From an uncultured Eubacteriales bacterium (GTDB taxonomy: Bacteria > Bacillota > Clostridia > Oscillospirales > CAG-272), in NCBI GenBank assembly GCA_934446285.1, contig CAKSEI010000020.1, forward strand, positions 1 to 13,459: DNA of 13,459 nt, read 5' to 3'. The position numbers and the translations under genes are program-made. Of the stretch, positions 5,764 to 13,240 are shown piece after piece. The notes beneath the pieces were generated by a model that searched no databases, had not been told where the DNA came from, and saw only the letters and a program-made list of their open reading frames with translations. Each line of letters opens with the position of its first letter. The stretch's first letter is position 1.

Positions 5764-7611
5764 ATGAGCATTCTATCCGAAAAATTTAAAAATCCCCCGC
5801 ATGAATTTTCCCCCTGTCCGTTCTGGTTTTGGAACGACGAGCTGTCCTTTGACGAAATAGACAGGCAGATGGCGGAATTCCGCGATAAGGGCATATACGC
5901 TTTTACCGTACATGCACGTCAGGGGCTGCCCGAGGATATCGGATACATGACGGAGAGATGGCTTGATTTCGTCGAGTACGCAGTAAAGCGTGCCGATGAG
6001 ACCGGCATGACCGTAGTTCTCTATGACGAGGCGGCATATCCGTCCGGCTCGTGCTGCGGAGCGGTCGTCGCCGACAATCCGGAGTATGCCGCGCGAGGAC
6101 TCTTTATGAGAGAGAGCGGAGAGACGGGCGACGGCGAGAAAGTAATACATTCCGAAAAGATAGGAGACAGGAGATTCTTCTTTATCGAGGGCTATACATA
6201 CGGCACGATACGCGGCGTTTTCCCCGAGCAGGACGACGGACAGAGCCGTGCTCCGCGCGCCTCCGACCTGCTGAATCCCCGCGCGGTCGACAGTTTTATA
6301 AGGCATACTCACGATAAATACTATCAAAGGCTCGGAGCATATTTCGGCGGCACGGTAAAGGCGATATTCACCGATGAGCCGAGCTTGACGGGCAGATGCT
6401 CGAGAACCTGCAGACCTTGGACCGGCAATTTTCTCGGGGAGTTTACCGCGGCGGGGCTGCGGACGCGCGACCTGTACTACCTCTTCGCCGAGACGGACAG
6501 CGAGCACGGGAAATATGTTAATTCGCTTTATGATGAGCTTGTTTACGCAAGACTTAAGCGCGTGTACTACGGCAAGCTGTCGGAGTGGTGTCACAAGCAC
6601 GGTATCATGCTCTCTGGACATCCGGAGGGTTCTGCCGATATAGGGCTGCTTTCCGACTTTGATATACCGGGTCAGGATATAGTATGGCGGTATATATATC
6701 CGGGCAATGCATCGTGCACGACGGGCGTTCACAGCACTATGGGAAAATGTGCTGCCGACGCCGCGCGGCACGCAGGCAAGAGACGAAATCTCAACGAATG
6801 CTTCGGCGCGTGCGGACATCCCGACGACCCTCACGCTTTTACGCGCGACGATATGAAGTGGTATATCGACTGGCTTGCCGTGCGTGGCTGCAATCTCTTT
6901 GTTCCGCACGCCTTCTTCTATTCCATGCGTGATTTCAGAAAGGATGAGCGCCCGCCGGACGTCGGCATGAGCCGCTCGTATTGGCAGGAGTATAAGGAAA
7001 TCTCGGATTATATTTCCCGCGTCTGCTTTATGAATACCGACATTGTGAACCTGACCGATACGGCGATTTTATGCAAAAGAAACGACCTTTCGTGGCAGGC
7101 TGCAAAGCCGCTTATCGAAAATCAGATTGAGTTCAATTACCTTGAGGAGAGTCTGCTCCCCAACTGCGTCACCTATGACGGGCAGCTGCGTATAGCAAAG
7201 CAAAGCTACAGGGTCATAATAGTGCCCGGCTCTTTCTGCGAGAGTACTGAGAGGACTCTTTCCGCTCTTGCTCACTGCGGCATCAGGATAATAAGATTTG
7301 ACCCGGATATGAACGATGAGGAGTACCTTATGGAGGTGAGGCTCTCGAGCAGGACGGTCACGGATATTGGGCATGACAAAAATCTGCGCCTCACCCGCTT
7401 TCTCAAGGGCGGAGAGGAATTTGTCCTGCTTACGAATGAGGGCGAGGACACGATAAATACACAGATAAATGAGAACGTAGCGGAGATATGGGACGCGCAG
7501 AAGGCGGAGATCTCATCCGCGCCGTGGGGAGACTGCCTGCGGATAAGCATTCCGAGAAGGACAAGCTTATATCTCAGAGTTAAAAAAACTTACAGCAAGA
7601 TAAAGAGGTAA
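5764..7611 (+). CDS. GH106-like cytoplasmic glycoside hydrolase
   Basis: This 615-residue protein resembles the large group of (beta/alpha)8 glycosidases related to family GH106 (alpha-L-rhamnosidases). Visible hallmarks are PFWFWNDEL near residues 19-27, HARQGLPEDIGYM at 50-62, YDEAAYPSGS at 87-96, and FTDEPSLTG at 202-210, whose Asp/Glu are candidate catalytic acids. Others are SGHPEGSADIG at 284-294 and NECFGACG at 344-351. No signal peptide or membrane segment is seen, so it should act on imported or internal oligosaccharides. It is shorter than typical GH106 enzymes of about 1000 residues and lacks most of the C-terminal beta-sandwich modules, although residues 540-607 look like a small beta domain. 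The start is ATG 5764, with GGAG at 5755-5758 overlapping the end of the upstream gene. Fold is likely; sugar specificity is unknown. Confidence 0.75.
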   Translation: MSILSEKFKNPPHEFSPCPFWFWNDELSFDEIDRQMAEFRDKGIYAFTVHARQGLPEDIGYMTERWLDFVEYAVKRADETGMTVVLYDEAAYPSGSCCGAVVADNPEYAARGLFMRESGETGDGEKVIHSEKIGDRRFFFIEGYTYGTIRGVFPEQDDGQSRAPRASDLLNPRAVDSFIRHTHDKYYQRLGAYFGGTVKAIFTDEPSLTGRCSRTCRPWTGNFLGEFTAAGLRTRDLYYLFAETDSEHGKYVNSLYDELVYARLKRVYYGKLSEWCHKHGIMLSGHPEGSADIGLLSDFDIPGQDIVWRYIYPGNASCTTGVHSTMGKCAADAARHAGKRRNLNECFGACGHPDDPHAFTRDDMKWYIDWLAVRGCNLFVPHAFFYSMRDFRKDERPPDVGMSRSYWQEYKEISDYISRVCFMNTDIVNLTDTAILCKRNDLSWQAAKPLIENQIEFNYLEESLLPNCVTYDGQLRIAKQSYRVIIVPGSFCESTERTLSALAHCGIRIIRFDPDMNDEEYLMEVRLSSRTVTDIGHDKNLRLTRFLKGGEEFVLLTNEGEDTINTQINENVAEIWDAQKAEISSAPWGDCLRISIPRRTSLYLRVKKTYSKIKR

Positions 7612-7613
7612 AA

Positions 7614-9839
7614 ATGGTTAAACTGATAAGAGACGGAGTGTTTTACGAGAACGGAGAATTTGTGCCCGCGAACGGCGCGCGCCCGGAGACGGCAAGGAAA
7701 AAAACGATAGCCTACCGTATAATGCAGGCGCACAACACATCCTCCGACCCCGAGAAGCTGAAAATACGTTTCGATGCCATGGCGTCGCACGATATAACAT
7801 ATGTCGGAATTATACAGACCGCACGCGCGTCGGGACTTGAGAAGTTTCCGCTGCCCTATGTGCTCACAAACTGCCATAACAGCCTGTGCGCCGTAGGGGG
7901 AACCATAAACGAGGATGACCATGTATTCGGGCTTTCCGCTGCGAAGAAATACGGCGGGATTTTCGTTCCCGCGCATCAGGCGGTCATACACTCATTCATG
8001 CGCGAGCGCATGGCGGGCTGCGGTAAGATGATACTCGGCTCGGACAGTCACACGCGATACGGCGCTCTCGGTACTATGGCTATAGGAGAGGGAGGACCGG
8101 AGCTTGTCAAGCAGCTGCTCATGCGTACTTACGATATCGATTTGCCAAAGGTTATTGCCGTGCGTCTCACCGGCTCTCCGCGTCCCGGAGTAGGACCGCA
8201 GGACGTTGCTCTTGCCCTTATCGGAGCAACATTTAAGGACGGCTTTGTAAAAAACAAGGTTCTTGAATTTGTCGGTGACGGCATAGACAATCTGTCCGTC
8301 GATTACAGATGCGGTATCGACGTTATGACGACAGAGACGACGTGTCTCTCGTCCGTATGGCGTACCGATGAGCGTGTGCGTGACTATCTCTCCATGCACG
8401 GGCGCACCGATGATTACTCTCCGCTTGATGTCGATGGAAAGGCTTACTACGACGGCGCTGTCGAGATAGACCTCTCGACGCTTGAGCCGATGATTGCTCT
8501 GCCTTTCCACCCGAGCAACGTATATACGATACGCACTCTTAACGAAAATGCTGCGGATATTCTCCACGCGACCGAGCTCGCCGCACGCGAGCAGCTTGAT
8601 AATAAAAATCTCAGCCTGCATCTCGAGGATAAGATAACTCCCGACGGACGCGTACGTACCGAGCAGGGCGTTATCGCGGGATGTGCGGGAGGAATATACG
8701 AAAACCTCGTGGCGGCAGCCGATATACTGCGCGGGAAGAGTATAGGAAACGGAGAGTTCTCGCTCTCTGTATACCCCGCCAGCGGTCCCGTCAACCTTGC
8801 GCTCATGCGCAACGGCTGTGCCGCAGACCTTATGGAGGCGGGAGTCGTCATGCGTACCGCATTCTGCGGACCTTGCTTCGGAGCGGGAGACGTGCCCCCG
8901 AACGGAGGGCTCTCCATACGTCACTCTACGAGAAACTTCCCGAACAGAGAGGGCAGCAAGCCGCGTGACGGTCAGATAGCATCCGTTGCGCTCATGGACG
9001 CGCGTTCCATTGCCGCTACCGCTGCTGCGGGAGGAGTGCTTACCGCTGCTACCGAGATTGACGTGGATTATACGGATAAGCCCTACAGCTACGACGATAC
9101 TATATATAAGAACCGCCTGTACAACGGCTACGGTCATCCACATCCCGAGGAGGAGCTTGTTTTCGGTCCTAATATTACCGACTGGCCTGAGCAGATACCG
9201 CTCACGGACAATCTGCTCTTAAAGGTTGTAGCTCAGATAACCGACCCCGTGACGACGACGGATGAGCTTATCCCCTCGGGAGAGATATCATCCTACCGCT
9301 CAAATCCGCTCGGACTTGCCGAGTATACGCTCTCGCGCAAAGTCCCCGAGTACGTCGGCAGGGCAAAGGAAGTCAAGGCTCTCGAAAAGAGCCGCAGAGA
9401 CGGAAAAATGCCCGAGGAGCTACGCGTAATAGCCGATAAGCTCGGCGCTCACGACTTCTCGGTAGGCAGCGTTGTCTGCGCACGCAAGCCCGGAGACGGC
9501 AGCGCACGCGAGCAGGCGGCGAGCAGCCAGAGAGTGCTCGGAGGATGTGCGAATATCGCCGAGGAGTACGCGACAAAGAGATATCGAAGCAAACTTATAA
9601 ACTGGGGTATGCTGCCCCTGCTTTGTGACGGGGAGCAGCCGTATTCCTGCGGAGACTGGATATATATAAAGGATGTGCGCGCGACCGTCGAGAGCGGCGG
9701 ACTGCACTTTGACGCACTTGCTCTGACAGACGGAGAGTGCAAGCCCTTTAAAGTGCGCATGGACGCGCTCACGGACGACGAGAAGAAGATTATTCTCGAC
9801 GGCTGCTTAATAAATTATTTTAAGGAAAACAAAGTCTAA
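7614..9839 (+). CDS. Aconitase-superfamily hydratase (YbhJ-like)
   Basis: This 741-residue protein has the aconitase plan: three iron-sulfur domains and a C-terminal swivel domain. GSDSHTRYGALGTMAIGEGG (142-161) matches the aconitase DSHT region. C357 (GCAGG), C418 and C421 (CGPC) are placed as the three [4Fe-4S] ligands. Usual aconitases read CTN at the first site, so CAG is a departure. GDGSAREQAASSQR (627-640) matches the swivel-domain GSSRE substrate loop, with Gln634 where aconitase has His. The overall sequence resembles the E. coli YbhJ type of putative hydratase, whose substrate is not established as far as I know. It should isomerise or hydrate a small carboxylic acid in the cytoplasm. 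The start is ATG 7614 with AAGAGG at 7603-7608; the gap to the glycosidase is 2 bases. Citrate/isocitrate activity cannot be assumed. Confidence 0.85.
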   Translation: MVKLIRDGVFYENGEFVPANGARPETARKKTIAYRIMQAHNTSSDPEKLKIRFDAMASHDITYVGIIQTARASGLEKFPLPYVLTNCHNSLCAVGGTINEDDHVFGLSAAKKYGGIFVPAHQAVIHSFMRERMAGCGKMILGSDSHTRYGALGTMAIGEGGPELVKQLLMRTYDIDLPKVIAVRLTGSPRPGVGPQDVALALIGATFKDGFVKNKVLEFVGDGIDNLSVDYRCGIDVMTTETTCLSSVWRTDERVRDYLSMHGRTDDYSPLDVDGKAYYDGAVEIDLSTLEPMIALPFHPSNVYTIRTLNENAADILHATELAAREQLDNKNLSLHLEDKITPDGRVRTEQGVIAGCAGGIYENLVAAADILRGKSIGNGEFSLSVYPASGPVNLALMRNGCAADLMEAGVVMRTAFCGPCFGAGDVPPNGGLSIRHSTRNFPNREGSKPRDGQIASVALMDARSIAATAAAGGVLTAATEIDVDYTDKPYSYDDTIYKNRLYNGYGHPHPEEELVFGPNITDWPEQIPLTDNLLLKVVAQITDPVTTTDELIPSGEISSYRSNPLGLAEYTLSRKVPEYVGRAKEVKALEKSRRDGKMPEELRVIADKLGAHDFSVGSVVCARKPGDGSAREQAASSQRVLGGCANIAEEYATKRYRSKLINWGMLPLLCDGEQPYSCGDWIYIKDVRATVESGGLHFDALALTDGECKPFKVRMDALTDDEKKIILDGCLINYFKENKV

Positions 9840-9848
9840 GAGGTTAAA

Positions 9849-11174
9849 ATGAGTACAAAGGTCGGTTTTATTTCCCTCGGCTGTCCGAAAAATCAGGTGG
9901 ACTGCGAGGTTATGATAAAGCACGTGGCGGACGCCGGTTACGAGATAGTCGCGGACGACATAGACGCCGATATAATCATCGTCAATACCTGCGCTTTTAT
10001 AGAGAGCGCAAAGAAGGAGTCGATAGATAACATCCTCGATGTGGCATGGCTTAAGGAAAACCGACATTTGCGAGGTATCATCGTTACCGGATGTCTTGCC
10101 GAGCGATACCGCGACGAGGTTCTCGCGGAGCTGCCGGAGGTTGACGCGGTAGTCGGCTGCGGCGGCATACACGGGATAGCGGATATAGTGAGGCAGGTAG
10201 ACGCGGGCACAAAAAAGACTTTCTACCCGCCGATAGAGGCCCTGCGCCTGGGCGGCGACAGGGTGGTAACGACTCCGCCGCACTACGCTTATCTTAAGAT
10301 CTCCGAGGGGTGCAACAACCGCTGCACGTACTGCGCCATACCGTATATTCGCGGCGCATACCGCTCGCGCCCGCAGGATGATATCGTGAGAGAGGCTGTA
10401 GAGCTTGAGGAGATGGGCGCAAAGGAGATTGTACTCATAGCTCAGGATACCACGCGCTACGGTGAGGACCTCGGACCTTTATTCACACTGACGACACTTA
10501 TTGATGCTATAATAAATGCAACAAAGAGCGTGAAGCTGCGACTGCTCTACTGCTACCCCGATATGATAACGGATGAGCTCACAGAGAAGATTCGCACATG
10601 CGACAGGGTGATAAAGTACATCGACCTGCCGATACAGCATATTTCCGATAACGTCCTGCGCCGCATGGGCAGGCGCGGAGGATCCGAGTGCATACGTACT
10701 GCGATAAAGAAGCTGCGCTCTGCCGTGCCCGACATTGTCATACGCACAACTCTCATTACGGGCTTCCCGGGTGAGACGGAGGAGGATTATGCGGAGCTTT
10801 GCGATTTTGTTGCCGAGACGCGCTTTGTTCACCTCGGAGTGTTCCCGTACTCACGAGAGGAGGGGACGCCCGCATACGATTTTCCTGACCAGATAGACGA
10901 GAATGTGAAAAGCGAACGCGCGGACGGAATTATGAAAACTCAGCTGATTATACGCTCCGAGTGGGCGCAGAGTTTTATCGGTAAGACCCTTGAGGTCGTT
11001 ACCGACGGCTTTGACCCCGTGTCGGAGTGCTACTACGGCAGGAGCTTTATGGATGCCCCCGATATAGACGGCAAAGTTTATTTTACCGCGCCGAAAGGTA
11101 TAAAAGATGGACAAACCGTAAATGTTAAGGTCACGGAAGTGATCGACTACGACCTTTTAGGAGAAAAAGAATGA
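9849..11174 (+). CDS. rimO: Ribosomal protein S12 methylthiotransferase RimO
   Basis: RimO is a radical-SAM enzyme that adds a methylthio group to a conserved aspartate of ribosomal protein S12. The 441 residues show the full plan. The N-terminal methylthiotransferase domain has cluster cysteines C12 (SLGCPKN), C48 (NTCAF) and C82 (TGCLAERY). The radical-SAM motif C155-x3-C159-x2-C162 (EGCNNRCTYCAIP) follows. A C-terminal TRAM domain spans about 372-438. The N-terminal GFISLGCPKNQVD and the acidic TRAM tail favour RimO over MiaB or MtaB, which modify tRNA. Length is normal. The start is ATG 9849 with AAGAGG at 9838-9843, overlapping the previous stop. It overlaps pgsA by 4 bases, a pairing common in Clostridia. 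Confidence 0.95.
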   Translation: MSTKVGFISLGCPKNQVDCEVMIKHVADAGYEIVADDIDADIIIVNTCAFIESAKKESIDNILDVAWLKENRHLRGIIVTGCLAERYRDEVLAELPEVDAVVGCGGIHGIADIVRQVDAGTKKTFYPPIEALRLGGDRVVTTPPHYAYLKISEGCNNRCTYCAIPYIRGAYRSRPQDDIVREAVELEEMGAKEIVLIAQDTTRYGEDLGPLFTLTTLIDAIINATKSVKLRLLYCYPDMITDELTEKIRTCDRVIKYIDLPIQHISDNVLRRMGRRGGSECIRTAIKKLRSAVPDIVIRTTLITGFPGETEEDYAELCDFVAETRFVHLGVFPYSREEGTPAYDFPDQIDENVKSERADGIMKTQLIIRSEWAQSFIGKTLEVVTDGFDPVSECYYGRSFMDAPDIDGKVYFTAPKGIKDGQTVNVKVTEVIDYDLLGEKE

Positions 11175-11773
11175 ATCTTCCGAATAAGCTTACTGTTTTA
11201 CGGGTGCTGCTCGTTCCCGTATTCCTTGTATTTTTAACGGTAGAGCCGCTTTTTTCGACTCTCGGAGACACCGCCACGCGCCTTATCGCGCTCGGGATTT
11301 TTATCGTCGCGTCCTTAACGGACTTGCTCGACGGAAAGATTGCGCGCAAGTACGGGCTTATAACCGATTTCGGTAAATTTATGGACCCGCTCGCAGATAA
11401 GCTGATGGTATTCGGTGCGCTTCTCGGCATACTTTTCTATTCATTCAAGACGGGTGTCAAAGAGCCGTTTATGTCGCTCTTTGTCTGGGCTGCATTTATA
11501 GTCATGCTGCGCGAGCTTGCCGTCTCCGCCATGCGGCTTGTCGTCGCGGGTTCGAGCGGCACGGTAATCGCCGCGCAGTGGTCGGGAAAGCTCAAGACCG
11601 TGACGCAGATGTTCTGTATCATGTTTTGCCTCGGTGAGCCTGTATGGGCGAGGGTCACCTACGGCACACCGTATATATCCTATGTGCTCATTGCTGCGAT
11701 GACTTTTATGACAGTATATTCGGGCACGGAATATTTCATAAAGTATATCCCGCTCATGGACAGCAACAAATAA
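11171..11773 (+). CDS. pgsA: CDP-diacylglycerol--glycerol-3-phosphate 3-phosphatidyltransferase
   Basis: PgsA makes phosphatidylglycerol phosphate from CDP-diacylglycerol and glycerol-3-phosphate, the committed step to phosphatidylglycerol, at the inner face of the membrane. The 200 residues carry the complete CDP-alcohol phosphotransferase signature, D-x2-D-G-x2-A-R-x8-G-x3-D-x3-D. The metal-binding and catalytic aspartates are D51, D54, D72 and D76. About six hydrophobic segments are visible (about 6-23, 34-50, 76-93, 102-125, 140-155 and 166-185). The opening NLPNKLTVLRVLLVPVF is typical of PgsA rather than phosphatidylserine or cardiolipin synthases of the same superfamily. ATG 11171 overlaps the rimO stop (ATGA) with AGGAG at 11159-11163, indicating translational coupling. 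Confidence 0.93.
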   Translation: MNLPNKLTVLRVLLVPVFLVFLTVEPLFSTLGDTATRLIALGIFIVASLTDLLDGKIARKYGLITDFGKFMDPLADKLMVFGALLGILFYSFKTGVKEPFMSLFVWAAFIVMLRELAVSAMRLVVAGSSGTVIAAQWSGKLKTVTQMFCIMFCLGEPVWARVTYGTPYISYVLIAAMTFMTVYSGTEYFIKYIPLMDSNK

Positions 11774-11782
11774 GAGGGAAAA

Positions 11783-13012
11783 ATGAATTCAAATTACCGG
11801 GGCGATTTCAGGCCTAACCGCCGTCGCTCTACAATACAGGAAACGGGTAAAAAGAAAAAAAAGAAAAAGCTTCCCGCGTGGAAGGTCCTTGTTACGGTAT
11901 TCATTATCATTCTCAGTATGTCAGTAGTCACCGTCGCACTCGGAAATATGTTTGGCGTGCTCTCGCTGAAGGATTTGCTTATCAAGGGTGGAGCGGCGTT
12001 TGAGCCGAAACCCGAGGAGCACGGCGGGGTAATCGACCCTGACACAGGAATGCCGGTGCTCTCGGGTGAGCGCAAAGCCAAGGTTTTCAACTTCCTTGTA
12101 GTCGGACTAAACGACGACACGGGAAATAATACGGATACAATAATGCTTGCGCAGTTCAACGTGGGCGCGCGCGCCGTAAATATAGTGCAGATACCGCGTG
12201 ATACGTATATTCACGCCGATTATAATTTTTCCAAGATAAATTCCGTCTTTGCCGCGAACTACAACCGCGCCGACTACGGAACATCAAAGGAGGACAGGCG
12301 CAAAAAGGGAATTACGGCATTTACCGAGTTTGTCGAGACGGCGTATGCCTGTAAGATAGACTATTATGTGCTGGTAGACCTGAACGCATTCCAGAGCTTT
12401 ATCGACGACATAGGCGGGCTGAAGGTCAACGTGCCGTGTAAAATGGATTACGAAGACCCCGAGCAGAACCTTTATATCCACCTGAAAGCCGGTGAGCAGG
12501 TGCTCTCGGGCTATGACGCGATGTGCCTCGTTCGCAACAGACATACCTATGTTGACGCAGACTACGGGCGCATGAATGTGCAGAAGATATTCATGTCCGC
12601 TCTCTTAAAGCAGGTAAAGGAAAATCTCACCGATCTGTCAACGCTGCAGGGAATAGTTAAGGTGGCGTTCAACAACGTCCTTACAAATCTGACGCTTGAT
12701 AACTGTATTTATTTTGCAACGCAGATGCTTGATGTTGATATGTCGGGCATGTCGATGGTGACAATGCCGAATGAAATAGTTGGCAGCAGACTGTCGACAC
12801 TCGAGCTTGACGCGGTAGACGTGGTGAATAGATTCCTCAATGTCTACGAAACACCGGTAACACCCGAGACATTCGACATCAAGAATTGGCTGACCAATCC
12901 GGGAGACAAGAGTCTCTATACCGCATATATGACTCACCGCTCGGAGTACGAGGTGTATACCGCCGACAAGGTTGACAGCGACTCTATCCATCTGAATACT
13001 TTTAATAACTGA
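11783..13012 (+). CDS. LytR-CpsA-Psr (LCP) family protein
   Basis: LCP proteins transfer glycopolymers (teichoic acid, capsule or other secondary wall polymers) from undecaprenyl pyrophosphate to peptidoglycan, outside the membrane. The 409 residues show a basic N-terminus with seven lysines (23-29), one membrane segment (about 33-55), a short linker, and the LCP domain from about 100 to 330. Conserved motifs are NTDTIML (116-122), IPRDTYI (137-143, Arg139 and Asp140), KINSVFA (151-157) and RNRHTYVDADYGR (251-263), the lipid-phosphate-binding arginines and aspartates. The residues expected for activity are present. The C-terminal 80 residues are not recognised. The start is ATG 11783 with AGAGGG at 11773-11778, 9 bases after pgsA. 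As last gene of the operon, its product may use the surface polymer that SLH domains bind; that link is inference. Confidence 0.9.
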   Translation: MNSNYRGDFRPNRRRSTIQETGKKKKKKKLPAWKVLVTVFIIILSMSVVTVALGNMFGVLSLKDLLIKGGAAFEPKPEEHGGVIDPDTGMPVLSGERKAKVFNFLVVGLNDDTGNNTDTIMLAQFNVGARAVNIVQIPRDTYIHADYNFSKINSVFAANYNRADYGTSKEDRRKKGITAFTEFVETAYACKIDYYVLVDLNAFQSFIDDIGGLKVNVPCKMDYEDPEQNLYIHLKAGEQVLSGYDAMCLVRNRHTYVDADYGRMNVQKIFMSALLKQVKENLTDLSTLQGIVKVAFNNVLTNLTLDNCIYFATQMLDVDMSGMSMVTMPNEIVGSRLSTLELDAVDVVNRFLNVYETPVTPETFDIKNWLTNPGDKSLYTAYMTHRSEYEVYTADKVDSDSIHLNTFNN

Positions 13013-13020
13013 CCGGTCGC

Positions 13021-13144
13021 GTTTCGCGAGTCTTTTGTAAAAAGCTCGGCAAAATCTTTTGCAGACGCATGATATCTCAGCGAGCGATAAGCTTTAGCAT
13101 ATCTCGTATTTTAAGTTTTTTGCGCAGCTTTTTTAAAAAAAAAC
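13021..13144 (-). repeat. Intergenic repeat element X, copy B (inverted)
   Basis: Read on the minus strand, this stretch matches element X copy A. The block at 13039-13061 equals the reverse complement of 4229-4251 at 22 of 23 positions. TTTTGCGCAGCT (13118-13129) is the exact reverse complement of 4178-4189. The T-run/A-run borders and the CGCGAA-like end are also shared. The middle (about 13062-13112) is longer and diverged, and holds two ATATCTC words (13073 and 13099). It lies between the LCP stop codon and the terminator, so it should be part of the operon's 3' untranslated RNA. Confidence 0.65.
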
Positions 13145-13159
13145 TGCTGAATTTCGCGC

Positions 13160-13240
13160 CGTAAGCGTAAATGAGGAGAAACTCTCGCCGGGGGTTTCTT
13201 CTTGTTTTTTTACGTATGAATATTGCCGCCTTCACCTCGA
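13160..13240 (+). repeat. Intergenic repeat element T, copy B
   Basis: This is the second copy of the terminator-bearing element described at 4041-4117, in the same orientation. Four words of 6 to 12 identical bases occur in the same order. Here element X lies upstream of T, whereas in copy A it lies downstream and in the other orientation. Confidence 0.7.
13173..13211 (+). terminator. Intrinsic terminator of the operon
   Basis: A stem of 14 pairs including four G.U pairs (13173-13186 with 13190-13203) closes a 3-base loop. It is followed by TTG and a run of seven T (13205-13211). It lies about 160 bases after the LCP stop codon and ends the six-gene unit. Confidence 0.85.

Noticed and set aside
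5773..6909. Minus-strand reading frame of 378 codons opposite the glycosidase gene
   Set aside because: The product shows no recognisable domain and mirrors the codon bias of the plus-strand gene, which has clear family motifs. I saw no ribosome binding site or promoter for it.
7992..9143. Minus-strand reading frame of 383 codons opposite the hydratase gene
   Set aside because: Same reasoning: the plus-strand protein carries the cluster cysteines and aconitase motifs throughout this range, so the antisense frame is a shadow.
9849..11174. Call as MiaB or MtaB tRNA methylthiotransferase
   Set aside because: Same superfamily and cysteine plan, but the N-terminal SLGCPKNQVD sequence, the C-terminal TRAM tail and the adjacency to pgsA fit RimO better.
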